DNA of 64,000 bases from Gilliamella sp. App4-10 (GCF_001690495.1 NZ_LZGS01000001.1:62001-126000); one strand, 5' to 3'. Counted from the first letter of the stretch, positions 37,314-48,184 are shown. Notes: generated by a model not told the origin, from the letters alone. Made by a program: numbers and translations.

Positions 37314-39149
37314 TTAATGCACATCAGCACAATTTAGGCAGTAAATATAGCGATTTTGAGGATCGTGAAATTTATTCCATAAAGAAACATGTTGTTGAAG
37401 CTGTTTGGCTTCTGGCAATTGTTCAAAAAATATTTCTGCAGTTGATTTAGGTAACATCGCTATCACATCTGAATAAAATGCATTAAACCAATTTCCCTGT
37501 GGTTTTTGCCAATCAATTTCATAATCTGCTACATTAGCTAATGTGGCAGCAATTTCAATGGCATCATCAAAATCACCTAACTTATCAACGAGTCCAATTT
37601 TGCTGGCTTCTGAACCTAACCAAACTTGCCCTTGTCCTATTTTATCCACTTGTTCGATTGTCATATTTCGAGCTTTAGCTACTAACGAAATAAATGTTTG
37701 ATAGCCATTATCAATGCTAGTTTGAATCAATTGGTTCATTTCGATAGGTAGATTTTGCGTCGAGGTATTATTAGCTAATGGTGATGTTGTTACACCATCG
37801 CTATAAACACCAATATGAGATAAAGAGTTCTCGAATGTTGGAATAATACCGAAGATACCGATAGACCCTGTAATGGTATTTGGACTTGCAACTATATAAT
37901 CAGATGCGGTTGATATCCAATATCCCCCCGATGCAGCCATTCCTCCCATCGAGATAACAATAGGAATTTGATAACTACGTAAGGCTTCTAGTTCACTACG
38001 AATTGCTTCTGATGCATCTACGCTACCCCCAGGGCTATTTACTCGTAATACGACTGCTTGTATATTATGTACGTTTAAGTTCTTACGGATTTTTCTGAGC
38101 TGTTCAACAATATCTTGGCTACCAGCGACATTACTACTATTTTCACCATCGGTAATAGTGCCATTGACAAATACAACGGCAATCAGTGGTTTGTTGCCCT
38201 CGTTGTCATCACTATCTAAATTTTTATTTTTTGACTTAAGTTGATAATCATAAATGCTGATATGATGTTGATGAGTAAACTCCGATTCAAATTGGTAATT
38301 AGATGCAATGACATCGACTAACCCATTAGATATAGCATATTGAGCCATATTGCCATTAGTCGCTTTTAAATTTGCCAACATAGTATCTGGTGCCGGAACT
38401 AATTGTGTATCGGCTTTTTTTCGTTGTGATGAAATGTCATTAAGATAGTTGTTCCACATAAGTGTTAACCAACGTGTTGTATTGCTTTTTGCTTCTTCTG
38501 ACATATCATCCCGAATAAATGGTTCAATGGCTGACTTGTAGGTTCCCACTCTAAAAACGTGTGTATTAATTTTTAAATTATCAAGTAAGGTTTTATAGTA
38601 TAGGTTGTTCGCTGCTAATCCATATACATTAACAGCCCCAAGTGGTGTTAAATAGATTTTATTAGCATAGCTGGCTAAATAATATTGGCTTTGATTGAAA
38701 TTCGATCCATATGCATAAATTGGTTTATTTGCCTCACTAAATTTAGTTAAATATTTACCGATATATTGCAGCGAACTCATATCTGCACCAACAAAATTAT
38801 CTAATTTTAGAACTATGCTTGTAATCTTTGGGTCTGCAGCTGCTTGAGCTATTTTCTGAGTTAATTCAAACAAACTATTTTCGCGTGAGGTATTTACTTT
38901 TTTACCATAAATTTTATTCTGTAAAGCATAGATTTCATCACTGTAAAGAGTAGTGTCAACAATAACCCCTTCAATATCTAAAACCAATGCACCATATTGT
39001 GGAATAATTTCTTTTTTTTGTGCTTCTTTGACTAATGTAATACCACTAAAAATTAAAATAATAATAATTAAGAAAATTAGGTTAAGAAATATTTCTCTAA
39101 TAAAGTTAATCACTTTCCATATTGATTTAATGGCAGATAAAGCAGACAT
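37314..39149 (-). CDS. sppA: Signal peptide peptidase SppA (protease IV)
   Basis: Membrane-bound serine protease that digests cleaved signal peptides. 611 residues from ATG 39149. That start gives MSALSAIKSIWKVINFIREI, aligning with the E. coli N-terminus, and AAAGGATC lies just upstream. Longer in-frame starts run into apaH and are unlikely. The catalytic Lys is in VGTYKSAIEPFIRDDMS and the Ser in GGMAASGGYWIS, as in E. coli (Lys209/Ser409). One N-terminal membrane anchor. Confidence 0.95.
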   Translation of the reverse strand: MSALSAIKSIWKVINFIREIFLNLIFLIIIILIFSGITLVKEAQKKEIIPQYGALVLDIEGVIVDTTLYSDEIYALQNKIYGKKVNTSRENSLFELTQKIAQAAADPKITSIVLKLDNFVGADMSSLQYIGKYLTKFSEANKPIYAYGSNFNQSQYYLASYANKIYLTPLGAVNVYGLAANNLYYKTLLDNLKINTHVFRVGTYKSAIEPFIRDDMSEEAKSNTTRWLTLMWNNYLNDISSQRKKADTQLVPAPDTMLANLKATNGNMAQYAISNGLVDVIASNYQFESEFTHQHHISIYDYQLKSKNKNLDSDDNEGNKPLIAVVFVNGTITDGENSSNVAGSQDIVEQLRKIRKNLNVHNIQAVVLRVNSPGGSVDASEAIRSELEALRSYQIPIVISMGGMAASGGYWISTASDYIVASPNTITGSIGIFGIIPTFENSLSHIGVYSDGVTTSPLANNTSTQNLPIEMNQLIQTSIDNGYQTFISLVAKARNMTIEQVDKIGQGQVWLGSEASKIGLVDKLGDFDDAIEIAATLANVADYEIDWQKPQGNWFNAFYSDVIAMLPKSTAEIFFEQLPEAKQLQQHVSLWNKFHDPQNRYIYCLNCADVH

Positions 39150-39177
39150 AATAAATGATCCTTTCATAGTAGTTGAG

Positions 39178-39996
39178 CTAATTTTTTGCTTCAATATTTT
39201 TCTTTTTAAAATATTTTTTATCTTCAAATCGTAAGCATGTTAATTTTCCACCCCAACAACATCCTGTATCAAGTGCATAAATGTTTTCTGGTGTACCTTT
39301 TCCTTTTAATGCTGCCCAATGTCCAAAAGCGATGCTATATTCGTTTGGAATTTTACTAGGTAATAAAAACCAAGGTTTAAGTTTAGAAGGTGTTTGCTCA
39401 GGCGATTTTTTATAATAAAAATCTAACCGACCATTTTCATAGCAAAAGCGCATACGAGTTAATGCATTAGCAATATAGCGTAACCTATCTAAACCTTGTA
39501 AGTTAGGCAACCATTCATCAGGAAAGTTACCATACATTTTATCAAGGAATAGGAGATAGGAACCGCTAGATAACATAACATGCAGATCGTCAGCACATTT
39601 TTTTAGTGTTTCAAGATCCCATTGTGGTGGGATACCAGCATGGGTCATAATTAACTTGAGTGATTCGTCAATTTGAACCAATGGCTGTTTACGGAGCCAA
39701 TTCATTAATTCATCAAAATCTGCTGCATGAATGATATCATCTAGATTATCCTTCTTTTTGGAAGGTGTGACATTGGCATAAATCGATAATAAATGTAGGT
39801 CATGATTACCTAATACCAATCGAATTTGCTTGGCATTATATTTAACAAATCTTAGGACTTCTAATGATTTTGGACCTCTAGCAACGAGATCACCTGTTAG
39901 CCATAAAGTGTCCGATGACGAGAATTTTGCTTTTTCAAGCAATCGCATAAATTCATCATAACAACCATGAATATCACCAATCAGTAAATTTGCCAT
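39178..39996 (-). CDS. apaH: Symmetrical bis(5'-nucleosyl)-tetraphosphatase
   Basis: Hydrolyses Ap4A to ADP and removes Np4 caps from RNA. I set the start at ATG 39996 ([16 protein letters not shown], 272 residues), preceded by TATGGGGTTAAC. The longer in-frame start at 40020 overlaps the rsmA end. Metallophosphatase motifs GDIHG, GDLVARG and GNHDLHLL are intact. In E. coli apaG lies between rsmA and apaH; here the two are only four bases apart. Confidence 0.95.
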   Translation of the reverse strand: MANLLIGDIHGCYDEFMRLLEKAKFSSSDTLWLTGDLVARGPKSLEVLRFVKYNAKQIRLVLGNHDLHLLSIYANVTPSKKKDNLDDIIHAADFDELMNWLRKQPLVQIDESLKLIMTHAGIPPQWDLETLKKCADDLHVMLSSGSYLLFLDKMYGNFPDEWLPNLQGLDRLRYIANALTRMRFCYENGRLDFYYKKSPEQTPSKLKPWFLLPSKIPNEYSIAFGHWAALKGKGTPENIYALDTGCCWGGKLTCLRFEDKKYFKKKNIEAKN

Positions 39997-40000
39997 ACTG

Positions 40001-40798
40001 TTAACCCCATAAGTTTGCAAGTTGACAATATTGTTGTACTGTTAAGTTTTCAGCACGTAAATTGGGGTCAATATTTAATTCTGTTAATTGTTCAACAGTA
40101 AACATATTACTTAAACTATTACGAATAGTTTTACGTCGTTGATTAAATGCTTCTGTCGTCACACGAGAAAGTATTTTTATATCATTAACAAGATAAGGCT
40201 TCTCTTTATAAGGTATTAATCTAACGACTGCCGAATCAACTTTTGGTGCAGGTTTAAATGATGTTGGGGGGACTTCGAGAACCGGAATAATCTGACAATA
40301 GTATTGAGCCATAACGCTCAATCTACCATAATCTTTACTGTTAGGCGCTGCAACTAAACGGGTTACCACCTCTTTTTGTAACATAAAATGCATATCAGTA
40401 ATGATATTTGCATGTTCAAATAAGTGGAACATCAAAGGTGTTGAGATATTATAGGGTAAGTTACCAAATACTCTTAATGGTTTACCTAATTGATTTGCTA
40501 ATTGATTAAAGTTAAAGGTCAGCGCATCTTGTTCAATAACAGTTAATTTATTGTTTAAAAATGGATTTTTAATTAATCTACTGGCTAGATCTCTGTCGAT
40601 CTCTATGACTGTTAAATGATCAATATGTTTACTTATAGGTACTGTTAAAGCTGCAAGCCCAGGACCAATTTCAACCAATGCTTGATCTGTTTTAGGCTGT
40701 ATCGCCGCGACAATACTTTCGATAATATAATCATCATGTAAAAAGTTTTGTCCGAATCTTTTACGAGCAAAATGCCCTTGGTGAATACGACTATTCAT
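40001..40798 (-). CDS. rsmA: 16S rRNA dimethyladenosine transferase RsmA (KsgA)
   Basis: Dimethylates A1518 and A1519 of 16S rRNA during late small-subunit assembly. 265 residues from ATG 40798 ([20 protein letters not shown], the family N-terminus). The SAM site [10 protein letters not shown] and the catalytic GNLPYNIST motif are present. The start overlaps the surA stop by eight bases, so pdxA, which separates them in E. coli, is missing. Confidence 0.97.
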   Translation of the reverse strand: MNSRIHQGHFARKRFGQNFLHDDYIIESIVAAIQPKTDQALVEIGPGLAALTVPISKHIDHLTVIEIDRDLASRLIKNPFLNNKLTVIEQDALTFNFNQLANQLGKPLRVFGNLPYNISTPLMFHLFEHANIITDMHFMLQKEVVTRLVAAPNSKDYGRLSVMAQYYCQIIPVLEVPPTSFKPAPKVDSAVVRLIPYKEKPYLVNDIKILSRVTTEAFNQRRKTIRNSLSNMFTVEQLTELNIDPNLRAENLTVQQYCQLANLWG

Positions 40799-42104
40799 CT
40801 TTATCGTCACCTGTAATTTTTATATAAGCATCACCTTTTATTTCTTGAACCCATACCTGAGCTTCTTCGGAAAATTTACGATTAAAAATAAGCCGATAAG
40901 CGTGATCTTTATTTATAGCATTTGTTCCATCTGCTTGTCTTGAATCAATTAATTGAATTAAATGCCAGCCATAAGATGACTTTATGGGCTGGCTAATTTC
41001 GCCTTTTTTTAGCTGAGTTAGAGCTGTTTTAAAACCATTATCATAAACTTCAGGACGATTCCAACCTAAGTTGCCTCCTTTACTTGCTGAACCAGTATCT
41101 TCAGAATTAGCCTTAGCTGCAGCTTCAAAGGTTGTTGCGCCACTGGTAATGGATTTGCGAATATCGGTTAATTTTTGTTTAGCTATTTGGTCAGTGATTA
41201 ATACATTTGTTTTAATCAAAATATGGCGTGCATTTACTTCTTGAATTTTGACAGTTTTTTGGGCTTCTGAACGTGTATCATCAACTTTTAGAATATGTAG
41301 GCCAACTCCAGAACGGATAGGACCAATAATACTACCTTTTGGTGCACGAACTAAACGTTCTTCAAAGATAGTTGGTAATTCATTAAGTTTATGCCAACCC
41401 ATATTACCACCTTTTAAAGCAAGATCGTCATTTGAATATGTAGTGGCTAATTTGGCAAAATTCTCACCTTTTTGTGCTCGATTAATAATATTTTGTGCTT
41501 TATTTGTCGCATTGTCGATTTGCTGTTTAGAAGCTTTTTCTGGAATGGAAATCAAAATATGACTGATTTTTACTTCAACATTGTTGGTAGGTTGGCGAGC
41601 AATACTTTGAGCTAAATTTTCCACTTCTTTTTCTGAAACCCTGACTCTAGATCTAACTTCATGCATTCGAGTTTTATCAATCAACATGTCATTATGGATT
41701 CTTTCTCGATAGGCTTCATAACTAATGCCCATTATCGATAGCCTGCTTCGAAGTTGATCGATAGTCATATCATTTTCAGCAGCGATTCTATCAATGGCAC
41801 TGGTTACCTCATCATCACTTATAGTGATTTGAGCTTTAGCTGCTTTTTGTAAAATTAGATTTTCAATAATTAAACGATCAATAATTTGTTTTCTTAGTAC
41901 TTTATCCGTAGGTAAATTTTGTGGATCAGTACTCGCTTTAATCGTTTTTAACATATCATTAACATCACTTTCTAAAATGACATTGTTATTAACAATTGCA
42001 GCAACTTGTTCTACAACTTTAGGTGCGGCATTTGCAGATAATGAAGTTATCATTCCTAAAGTTAAACTTAGGTTTAAAACGATAAATAGTTTTAATAATT
42101 TCAT
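40791..42104 (-). CDS. surA: Periplasmic chaperone SurA
   Basis: Main periplasmic chaperone delivering outer-membrane proteins, notably LptD, to BamA. 437 residues from ATG 42104; a GTG at 42110 lies two codons upstream, within the AAGTG-like ribosome site. The signal peptide ends at ANA before [10 protein letters not shown]. The N-terminal domain is followed by two parvulin repeats, each with [13 protein letters not shown]- or [13 protein letters not shown]-type signatures. Directly downstream of lptD, the conserved order. Confidence 0.96.
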   Translation of the reverse strand: MKLLKLFIVLNLSLTLGMITSLSANAAPKVVEQVAAIVNNNVILESDVNDMLKTIKASTDPQNLPTDKVLRKQIIDRLIIENLILQKAAKAQITISDDEVTSAIDRIAAENDMTIDQLRSRLSIMGISYEAYRERIHNDMLIDKTRMHEVRSRVRVSEKEVENLAQSIARQPTNNVEVKISHILISIPEKASKQQIDNATNKAQNIINRAQKGENFAKLATTYSNDDLALKGGNMGWHKLNELPTIFEERLVRAPKGSIIGPIRSGVGLHILKVDDTRSEAQKTVKIQEVNARHILIKTNVLITDQIAKQKLTDIRKSITSGATTFEAAAKANSEDTGSASKGGNLGWNRPEVYDNGFKTALTQLKKGEISQPIKSSYGWHLIQLIDSRQADGTNAINKDHAYRLIFNRKFSEEAQVWVQEIKGDAYIKITGDDKDE

Positions 42105-42180
42105 ATTCACTTAACTCATTTTGTTGTGCAGCATTGATAGCATGCAATAAATTTATCGGTAATATATTTGCAGAAATATT

Positions 42181-44550
42181 TTACTCAAATGTTGTGGTAT
42201 ATGGTAGCTTGCCGAAGTTTAGCATTTTAGCTTTGGCGTCTTTGTTGTTGCCTAATCCTTGCAATTCGAAATTAATCGACAGTTTATTTTCATATTTACT
42301 TTTGAGAGAAATATTGTCCCAATCTGTTAGTTTTCTTCCATATTGTACTGTTGTTCCCCAACAACAGTCACTATAATGTAATCCGACAAAACTATCAGTG
42401 GTTTGTCCTAATTTAACGTCATAGTAATATGAACCAACAGCACTAACAGTTTGTGACAATGGCCAAGCAGTCATCATGCCTGCTTGAGAAATATCTTGCC
42501 GATAACCTCTATAAAAAGGATTTTTATCAACAGTGTCAATATAGTTACGATTTGCATAACGATAAGATAATTGTATTAACTTATCACTCGATGCGCGATA
42601 CTCGAATACTACATTGGCTAATGAAATTGTATCAATTCGAGTATCATATTGGACGCCACTTCTAAAGATCATATCATTATTTATGCGCCAAAAATTATCT
42701 GATGCCCAAGTAATACTGCCTGTATCAGAATTTTCGTCTAGATCATTATTGTGTTCACTCGTTTTTGATTTAGTAAAATAAGTGATTTGTCCAATTGATA
42801 GGTTAAATTTTTCAACCTTGCTATTATCATAAAACCGTGTGGTTACTCCTGTTGATATTTTATTGGTTGAAGCAATTCTATCTAGGCCACTATATGGCTG
42901 ATCTCTAAACAGACCAATATAATCTGATTGTAATATAGTAGAATCATAGGCACCAATATTCGATTGTTTTCGGTATGGAATATAGATGTATTTTACTCGT
43001 GGCTCTAAGGTTTGTGTATAGCCATCAATAAAAGGCATATTACGCTCAAAGATGACTTTACCATCAATACTAAATTTTGGTAAAAAACGATTTACGTTTT
43101 TATCTAAATCTTTATATTGATCAATGTTTTTTCTAATATTATCTTGATTATAATGAGTTGCCATAAACCCCATTTCAGTGGCTAATGATGACCAAGAATT
43201 GGTTAAGGTATAATTAAGTGTAGGTTCAAAATGTGCTCGCCATGCTTTAGGTTTATTTTGCCCAGATGTCAAAAAGCGAGACACTTGAGAAAATGCTCTA
43301 AATTTGAAAGGACCCAAATCATTATTATAATAACTCATATCCAACTGTGGTTCGGTTTGGTAAAGTGAATTTTTTAATTCTGAGTGAAATGGCTGAAAGT
43401 GTTTATAGCCTAACGTGATATCCCAATGCTCGTCATTATAAGCAATTTTATAAAACTGCGTTAAATACCCAGCAGTTTGGGAAGCATATTTAGAGCTTAG
43501 ATTTGTCAGATATTGATTGTCACTAACTCGAGTTGTATCAGCATAAAAACGCCAATTATAGTTTATTAATTCTTCATTTTTCCAATGAAATAACCAACGG
43601 TGACGATTGTCATCATAATTATTGCCATTTAAATGAGTGGTTCTATCTTTATCATATTTACTATCATGTTGTAGCCAGTCAAACGCAAGTGTGCCTAAGC
43701 CTATTTCATTTAAATAGCGAAATTCTGTTTGTAGTTGTACACCACGCTCTTGCAAGAATCTTGGCGTAAAGGTGGCATCATAATTTGGTGCAATATTCCA
43801 ATAAATTGGTATTGAAAAATCAATACCATCAACACTATCATAGCCTAAATTAGGCATTAACAATCCTGAACGACGTTTATCACCGGTTGGTAATTGTAAA
43901 TAAGGTGAGTATAGAACGGGTATTTTGCCAATACTAAATATGGCATTCCAAACTTCTAGTAACTGTTCTTCGTTATCATGAATAACTGTTGATCCCTTAA
44001 TATCCCATGTGCTGTCATTAACAGGACAAGATGTAAAGCTGCCATTTTTTAAAATAACATATCTATTTTTTTTTAGTTTCATCTGATCAGCATTGCCACG
44101 TCCAAGTCTATTGACAAGTTGATACTGACTTGGAGTCATGTTTGCATCATTATTATTTAGATTCATTGATGCATGATCGCCTTTCATTTTTATTAAATTA
44201 TCTTGATAAGTAATATCACCTTCTAATGTTACTACTCGATTATTATTATCTTCAGTATTAATTGTTACTTTATCTGCTTGAACTGTACGGTTACCTTGTT
44301 TTATTAATACTTCACCTTTATATATGGTAATGCTTGGATAGATTGCCTCAAATTGATTGGCTTCAGTATTTATAGGTAAGGTACTTATATCTCCATTGAC
44401 TAAAGGGCGATCAAACCTAGGAACGTCTATAAGACATTGCGGATTATTGCTAATAGCTGCTTTAGGTAAATCTATAGCATAACTCGAGTTGTTATACAAA
44501 GAAAATGTGACGGCAATTGCAATAAGAGTGGGCGCTAATTTTTTCATCAA
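42181..44550 (-). CDS. lptD: LPS-assembly outer-membrane protein LptD
   Basis: With LptE inserts lipopolysaccharide into the outer leaflet. 789 residues: a signal peptide to about residue 25, an OstA/jellyroll domain (EAIYPSITIYKGEVLIKQGN), and a large C-terminal barrel. The four cysteines needed for the two interdomain disulfides are present: Cys39, one in SFTSCPVNDSTWDI, and the adjacent pair in HYSDCCWGTTVQYGR. It is a client of the SurA encoded next to it and of BamA at 18 kb. Confidence 0.97.
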   Translation of the reverse strand: MMKKLAPTLIAIAVTFSLYNNSSYAIDLPKAAISNNPQCLIDVPRFDRPLVNGDISTLPINTEANQFEAIYPSITIYKGEVLIKQGNRTVQADKVTINTEDNNNRVVTLEGDITYQDNLIKMKGDHASMNLNNNDANMTPSQYQLVNRLGRGNADQMKLKKNRYVILKNGSFTSCPVNDSTWDIKGSTVIHDNEEQLLEVWNAIFSIGKIPVLYSPYLQLPTGDKRRSGLLMPNLGYDSVDGIDFSIPIYWNIAPNYDATFTPRFLQERGVQLQTEFRYLNEIGLGTLAFDWLQHDSKYDKDRTTHLNGNNYDDNRHRWLFHWKNEELINYNWRFYADTTRVSDNQYLTNLSSKYASQTAGYLTQFYKIAYNDEHWDITLGYKHFQPFHSELKNSLYQTEPQLDMSYYNNDLGPFKFRAFSQVSRFLTSGQNKPKAWRAHFEPTLNYTLTNSWSSLATEMGFMATHYNQDNIRKNIDQYKDLDKNVNRFLPKFSIDGKVIFERNMPFIDGYTQTLEPRVKYIYIPYRKQSNIGAYDSTILQSDYIGLFRDQPYSGLDRIASTNKISTGVTTRFYDNSKVEKFNLSIGQITYFTKSKTSEHNNDLDENSDTGSITWASDNFWRINNDMIFRSGVQYDTRIDTISLANVVFEYRASSDKLIQLSYRYANRNYIDTVDKNPFYRGYRQDISQAGMMTAWPLSQTVSAVGSYYYDVKLGQTTDSFVGLHYSDCCWGTTVQYGRKLTDWDNISLKSKYENKLSINFELQGLGNNKDAKAKMLNFGKLPYTTTFE

Positions 44551-44586
44551 TGATTAAAAAGTTATTATGATTATTTTAATTGCAGC

Positions 44587-44615
44587 ATTATAGCGGTTAT
44601 TTACAAAAGTGCGAA
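44587..44615 (-). promoter_or_regulatory. Putative promoter of lptD-surA-rsmA-apaH
   Basis: On the minus strand a perfect TATAAT (44592-44587) lies 17 bases after TTCGCA (44615-44610), about 37 bases before the lptD start. I do not see a clear sigma-E promoter, though E. coli has one here. Confidence 0.5.
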
Positions 44616-44622
44616 TTAAAAA

Positions 44623-45957
44623 TTAACGTTTCACTTTGCGTTTATTCATTTTATTAAGTTGTTTTACCATCGCTATTCTTTTTTCGACTGAAGAGTATTG
44701 AAACTCATCCCACCATTTAGCTAATTCCAAAAGTTCTCCCTTTTCAATCGAGGCTCTCATTTCTAAAAGGTCATAAGCAGCTCGAAATTTAGGGTGTTCT
44801 AAAATAACGAATGCACGTTTACCATCTCGTTTTTTCATACGTAGCTGCAAACGCCAAATATCGCCCATTATGGTGGTTAATCGTCTAGGTATGGCAATAT
44901 TTTTACATTGTTCAGTTAGCACTTCGTTAATTGCCATGGAAAAAGAATCATGAAATGGCAATCCACTTTCGATACATGTTGTCTGTGTTTGTTCAATAAT
45001 TGGGTACCAAAAAAAGGCTGCAAATAAAAATGCAGGATTGACTCGTTTGTTGTTAGTAATACGATAATCAGTATTTTTTAAGACTTGCTCAATGATTTTT
45101 TCTAAATAACCATTTTGATTGTTGACAAACAAACGCTCAATAACAGGAAACAATTGTTCAAAAAGACAATATTCTCTTAGTAACGTGTAAGTTTTATATC
45201 CATTTCCTGTTTGTAACAGTTTAAGCGACTCATCAAAAAGTCGAGCAGAAGGTACATTTTTTAATAATGGGGCAAGGTGTTTAATTGGTGCAGCAGTAGC
45301 TGGTTCAATTTTCATATTCAATTTTGCGGCAAAACGAATAGTCCTTAGCATTCTAACAGGATCTTCTCGGTAACGTGTTTGTGGATCGCCAATTAATCGA
45401 ATAATACCTTTTTGTAAATCTTTTAATCCTCCGCAATAGTCACGTAATGTAAAATTATTTACATTATAATAAAGCGCATTCATTGTGAAATCGCGACGAA
45501 TAGCATCTTGTTCAATGGATCCATAAACATTATCGCGTAATAACATACCTGTCTGTGAACGTTTAGAAATATTGGTTTGTCCTTCTTGCGAACCGTGGTC
45601 GCCACGGAAAGTCGCGACTTCAATAATTTCTTTACCAAACATAATATGAGCAAGACGAAATCGTTTTCCCACTAAGCGACAGTTACGGAAAATTTTCTGA
45701 ATTTGTTCTGGGGTTGCATTGGTTGTGATATCAAAGTCCTTTGGCGTTTTGCCTAAGATGAGATCTCTGATACATCCACCAACCAAATAAGCTTCGTATC
45801 CCTGTTTGTTTAATCGGTGAAGGACTTTTAATGCATTTTCACTAATCTCTTTACGGGATATATTGTGCTCATTACGTGGGATAGTAACATAGCCAACTTT
45901 TTGTTTTTTTTCATGACGAAAAAACTTTCGATAAAAGTTTGAAACTTGATTAAAAAT
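44623..45957 (-). CDS. pcnB: Poly(A) polymerase I, probable AUU start
   Basis: Adds poly(A) tails that speed RNA decay. I place the start at ATT (45957-45955), giving 444 residues beginning (M)[12 protein letters not shown], which lines up with E. coli PcnB (MFTRVANFCRKVL). GAGGTG at 45967-45962 is four bases before this ATT. The nearest in-frame ATG (45984) has no ribosome site and adds nine residues foreign to the family. E. coli pcnB is a known natural AUU start. The tRNA-nucleotidyltransferase core shows [32 protein letters not shown] and a basic C-terminus. dksA-gluQ, its usual upstream neighbours, are absent. Confidence 0.93.
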   Translation of the reverse strand: MFNQVSNFYRKFFRHEKKQKVGYVTIPRNEHNISRKEISENALKVLHRLNKQGYEAYLVGGCIRDLILGKTPKDFDITTNATPEQIQKIFRNCRLVGKRFRLAHIMFGKEIIEVATFRGDHGSQEGQTNISKRSQTGMLLRDNVYGSIEQDAIRRDFTMNALYYNVNNFTLRDYCGGLKDLQKGIIRLIGDPQTRYREDPVRMLRTIRFAAKLNMKIEPATAAPIKHLAPLLKNVPSARLFDESLKLLQTGNGYKTYTLLREYCLFEQLFPVIERLFVNNQNGYLEKIIEQVLKNTDYRITNNKRVNPAFLFAAFFWYPIIEQTQTTCIESGLPFHDSFSMAINEVLTEQCKNIAIPRRLTTIMGDIWRLQLRMKKRDGKRAFVILEHPKFRAAYDLLEMRASIEKGELLELAKWWDEFQYSSVEKRIAMVKQLNKMNKRKVKR

Positions 45958-45984
45958 AGCGCACCTCAAAAGTGTTTTTGGCAT

Positions 45985-46392
45985 AATAACAATATAGCGC
46001 GCGATTATAGCGTAATTGCTAATAAGTTTCCATGTTTCTTAGAATTGGCAATTTTTCGCTCAATAAAATTATATTTTCCAAGTTGGCTTAAATATTATAT
46101 TTGATTTTTTTAACATAATTATCAACAATAGTAGTTTCTATAGTAATATTAGCAATATCTAATAAAAGTAATAAACTTTGTTTTGCTCTGGTTAGTATAT
46201 TTTAACTAGCTGATTAAGATGAAATAAAACTATATTCAGAACTTCTTTTTGCTTATTTGTTTCACAGAATATAATTTATAAAGCATGATAATTTAATAAA
46301 TTATGAAGAGCTTTTTAATGTTATTTGTTATAACGTTACATATAGAAGTTGTTTGAGTATATATCATTAACTAATAACTTATTGGGGACATT
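45985..46392. other. Divergent regulatory region pcnB/oxyR
   Basis: About 400 AT-rich bases without an open frame. On the minus strand TATAAT (46009-46004) is a likely -10 for pcnB, giving a short leader. Toward oxyR there is an ATAG/CTAT-type array at 46128-46162. I cannot tell whether a small RNA such as OxyS is encoded. Confidence 0.45.
46128..46162. promoter_or_regulatory. Candidate OxyR-type tetrad site
   Basis: ATAG-N6-CTAT-N7-TTAG-N6-CTAA resembles the OxyR four-box motif (ATAG-N7-CTAT repeated), but with 6/7/6 instead of 7/7/7 spacing. AT-rich background makes chance plausible. Confidence 0.25.
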
Positions 46393-47319
46393 ATGAATAT
46401 TCGTGATTTGGAATATTTTGTTTCGTTAGCTGAATTTCGCCATTTTCGTAAAGCTGCTGATGCTTGCAATGTGAGTCAACCAACTCTTAGTGGTCAAATT
46501 AGAAAATTAGAAGATGAATTAGGCGTAATGTTATTAGAGCGTACTAGCCGAAAAGTATTATTTACACAAACGGGTATGATGTTAGTTGAGCAATCCAAAG
46601 AGATTTTACGTAATATTCAAATTTTAAAAGAGATGGCAAGCCGTCAAGGTGAAGAAATGTCAGGACCAATGCATATAGGATTGATTCCTACCATAGCACC
46701 TTACCTTTTACCACATGTTATTACAGTGTTACATGAATCTTTTCCTCAATTAGAGCTTTATTTACATGAAGCACAGACTGCTAGTGTTGTTGCTCAGCTC
46801 GAAAGTGGAAAACTTGATTGTGCTATTGTTGCACAAGTTAAAGAGACGGCACAATTTATTGAATTGCCATTATTTGATGAACCTATGTTTTTAGCTGTTC
46901 GAGCTGATAACGAGTTAGCTAGCAAAAAGACAGTTAAATTATCTGGTTTAAAAGGACATAAATTCTTAATGTTAGAAGATGGTCATTGTTTGCGTGATCA
47001 TGCAATGGGGTATTGTTTCCAAGTCGGTATTGATGAAGATAAACAGTTCAAAGCAACCAGTCTTGAAACGCTTAGGAGTATGATTTCTGCTGGTCGTGGT
47101 ATCACTTTATTTCCAGAGCTAGCTGCACCAAATGAGCGAATTCGTGATAATATTTGCTATATCCCGTGTACTGATCCAGTACCATCACGTAGTATTACTT
47201 TGATTTATCGCCCCGGTTCACCATTACGTTCTCGTTATGAAACAATAGCTAAAACTATCCGTGAACATATGCCTAAAGTATTTGCTGAAAAAGAGCGATT
47301 ATTAAAAACAGCAAATTAA
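46393..47319 (+). CDS. oxyR: Hydrogen peroxide sensor OxyR
   Basis: LysR-family regulator of the peroxide response. 308 residues. The N-terminal helix-turn-helix reads FRKAADACNVSQPTLSGQIR. The redox cysteines Cys199 (DGHCLRDHAMG) and Cys208 (YCFQVG) keep the E. coli numbering, so disulfide switching should work. The C-terminal PGSPLRSRYE is conserved. fabR follows after 39 bases; sthA, next to them in E. coli, is not here. Confidence 0.98.
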   Translation: MNIRDLEYFVSLAEFRHFRKAADACNVSQPTLSGQIRKLEDELGVMLLERTSRKVLFTQTGMMLVEQSKEILRNIQILKEMASRQGEEMSGPMHIGLIPTIAPYLLPHVITVLHESFPQLELYLHEAQTASVVAQLESGKLDCAIVAQVKETAQFIELPLFDEPMFLAVRADNELASKKTVKLSGLKGHKFLMLEDGHCLRDHAMGYCFQVGIDEDKQFKATSLETLRSMISAGRGITLFPELAAPNERIRDNICYIPCTDPVPSRSITLIYRPGSPLRSRYETIAKTIREHMPKVFAEKERLLKTAN

Positions 47320-47358
47320 TGGTAGATTACGTATAAAATATTCAAACTAAACTATCAA

Positions 47359-47997
47359 ATGAAAAACATCAAGGCAGGCGGAATTCGAGCTCAACAGAAA
47401 GAAAGAACCCGCCGTACTTTAATTGAAACAGCATTTAATCAACTCAATGCTGAACAAGGTTTTGCTAGTTTAAGCCTGCGAGAAGTTACGCGTGAGGCTG
47501 GAATAGCAGCTACTTCATTTTATCGCCATTTTCGTGATATGGATGAGTTGGGTTTAGCCATGGTTGATGAAAGTGGTTTAACTCTTCGTCAATTATTACG
47601 TCAAGCACGTAAACGTATCGAAAAAGGTGGTAGCGTATTACAAACGTCAGTAACTACATTTATTGAGTTTATCGATAAAAATCCAAAAGTCTTTTTATTA
47701 CTTCTTCGCGAAAAAGCTGGGACGTCCTCAGCTTTTCGAGCTGCTATTGCGCGCGAAATTCAACACTTTATTGTCGAGCTTGTTGATTATCTCGATAATG
47801 CTAATCAAATGCCTCACCATTATAATGAAGCTCAAGCTGAAGCGATGGTTACTATTGCATTTAATGCTGGCGCTGAAGCGATTGACTTTGACACAGTACA
47901 GCGCCAAAAATTAATTGAAGATCTTATTTTTCAACTGAAAATGGTATCTCGAGGTGCTTATTATCTCTATCATAAAGAACAAATTAAAAAAAGATAA
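47359..47997 (+). CDS. fabR: Unsaturated fatty acid synthesis repressor FabR
   Basis: TetR-family repressor of fabA and fabB that senses the ratio of unsaturated to saturated acyl-ACP. 212 residues. The N-terminal DNA-binding domain has [20 protein letters not shown] then RDMDELGL, nearly identical to E. coli FabR. The long block [15 protein letters not shown] continues the match. The start at ATG 47359 adds a few residues to the usual MGVRAQQKE beginning. Confidence 0.96.
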   Translation: MKNIKAGGIRAQQKERTRRTLIETAFNQLNAEQGFASLSLREVTREAGIAATSFYRHFRDMDELGLAMVDESGLTLRQLLRQARKRIEKGGSVLQTSVTTFIEFIDKNPKVFLLLLREKAGTSSAFRAAIAREIQHFIVELVDYLDNANQMPHHYNEAQAEAMVTIAFNAGAEAIDFDTVQRQKLIEDLIFQLKMVSRGAYYLYHKEQIKKR

Positions 47998-48015
47998 TCA
48001 TTAATATAACGACAA

Positions 48016-48056
48016 TTTTATACTAAAACACCGACTTTCCTGAAAGTTTTGAAAAA
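48016..48056 (-). repeat. Dispersed intergenic repeat, copy 3 (after fabR)
   Basis: Read on the minus strand it contains TTTCAGGAAAGT and GTTTTAGTATAAAA, which match 24 of 30 bases of the copy after mukB. It lies about 20 bases beyond the fabR stop, in the opposite orientation to the other two copies. Confidence 0.5.
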
Positions 48057-48184
48057 ATAAACAGTTGTTTCGTTAGTATTAAATAGATGAGATTGATATT
48101 ATTTGGTGGGCATATTTATTACAAGTAATATGTATTTTTATTATTAAAGTTTATAAATAGGTGATGAAGACATATTTTTGATTA

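Noticed and set aside
39150-39227. Longer N-terminus for SppA reaching 39227
   Set aside because: It would overlap apaH and adds residues absent from the family; ATG 39149 has a proper ribosome site and aligns with E. coli.
39997-40020. Longer ApaH starting at 40020
   Set aside because: The extra eight residues overlap the rsmA end; [11 protein letters not shown] at 39996 is the family start.
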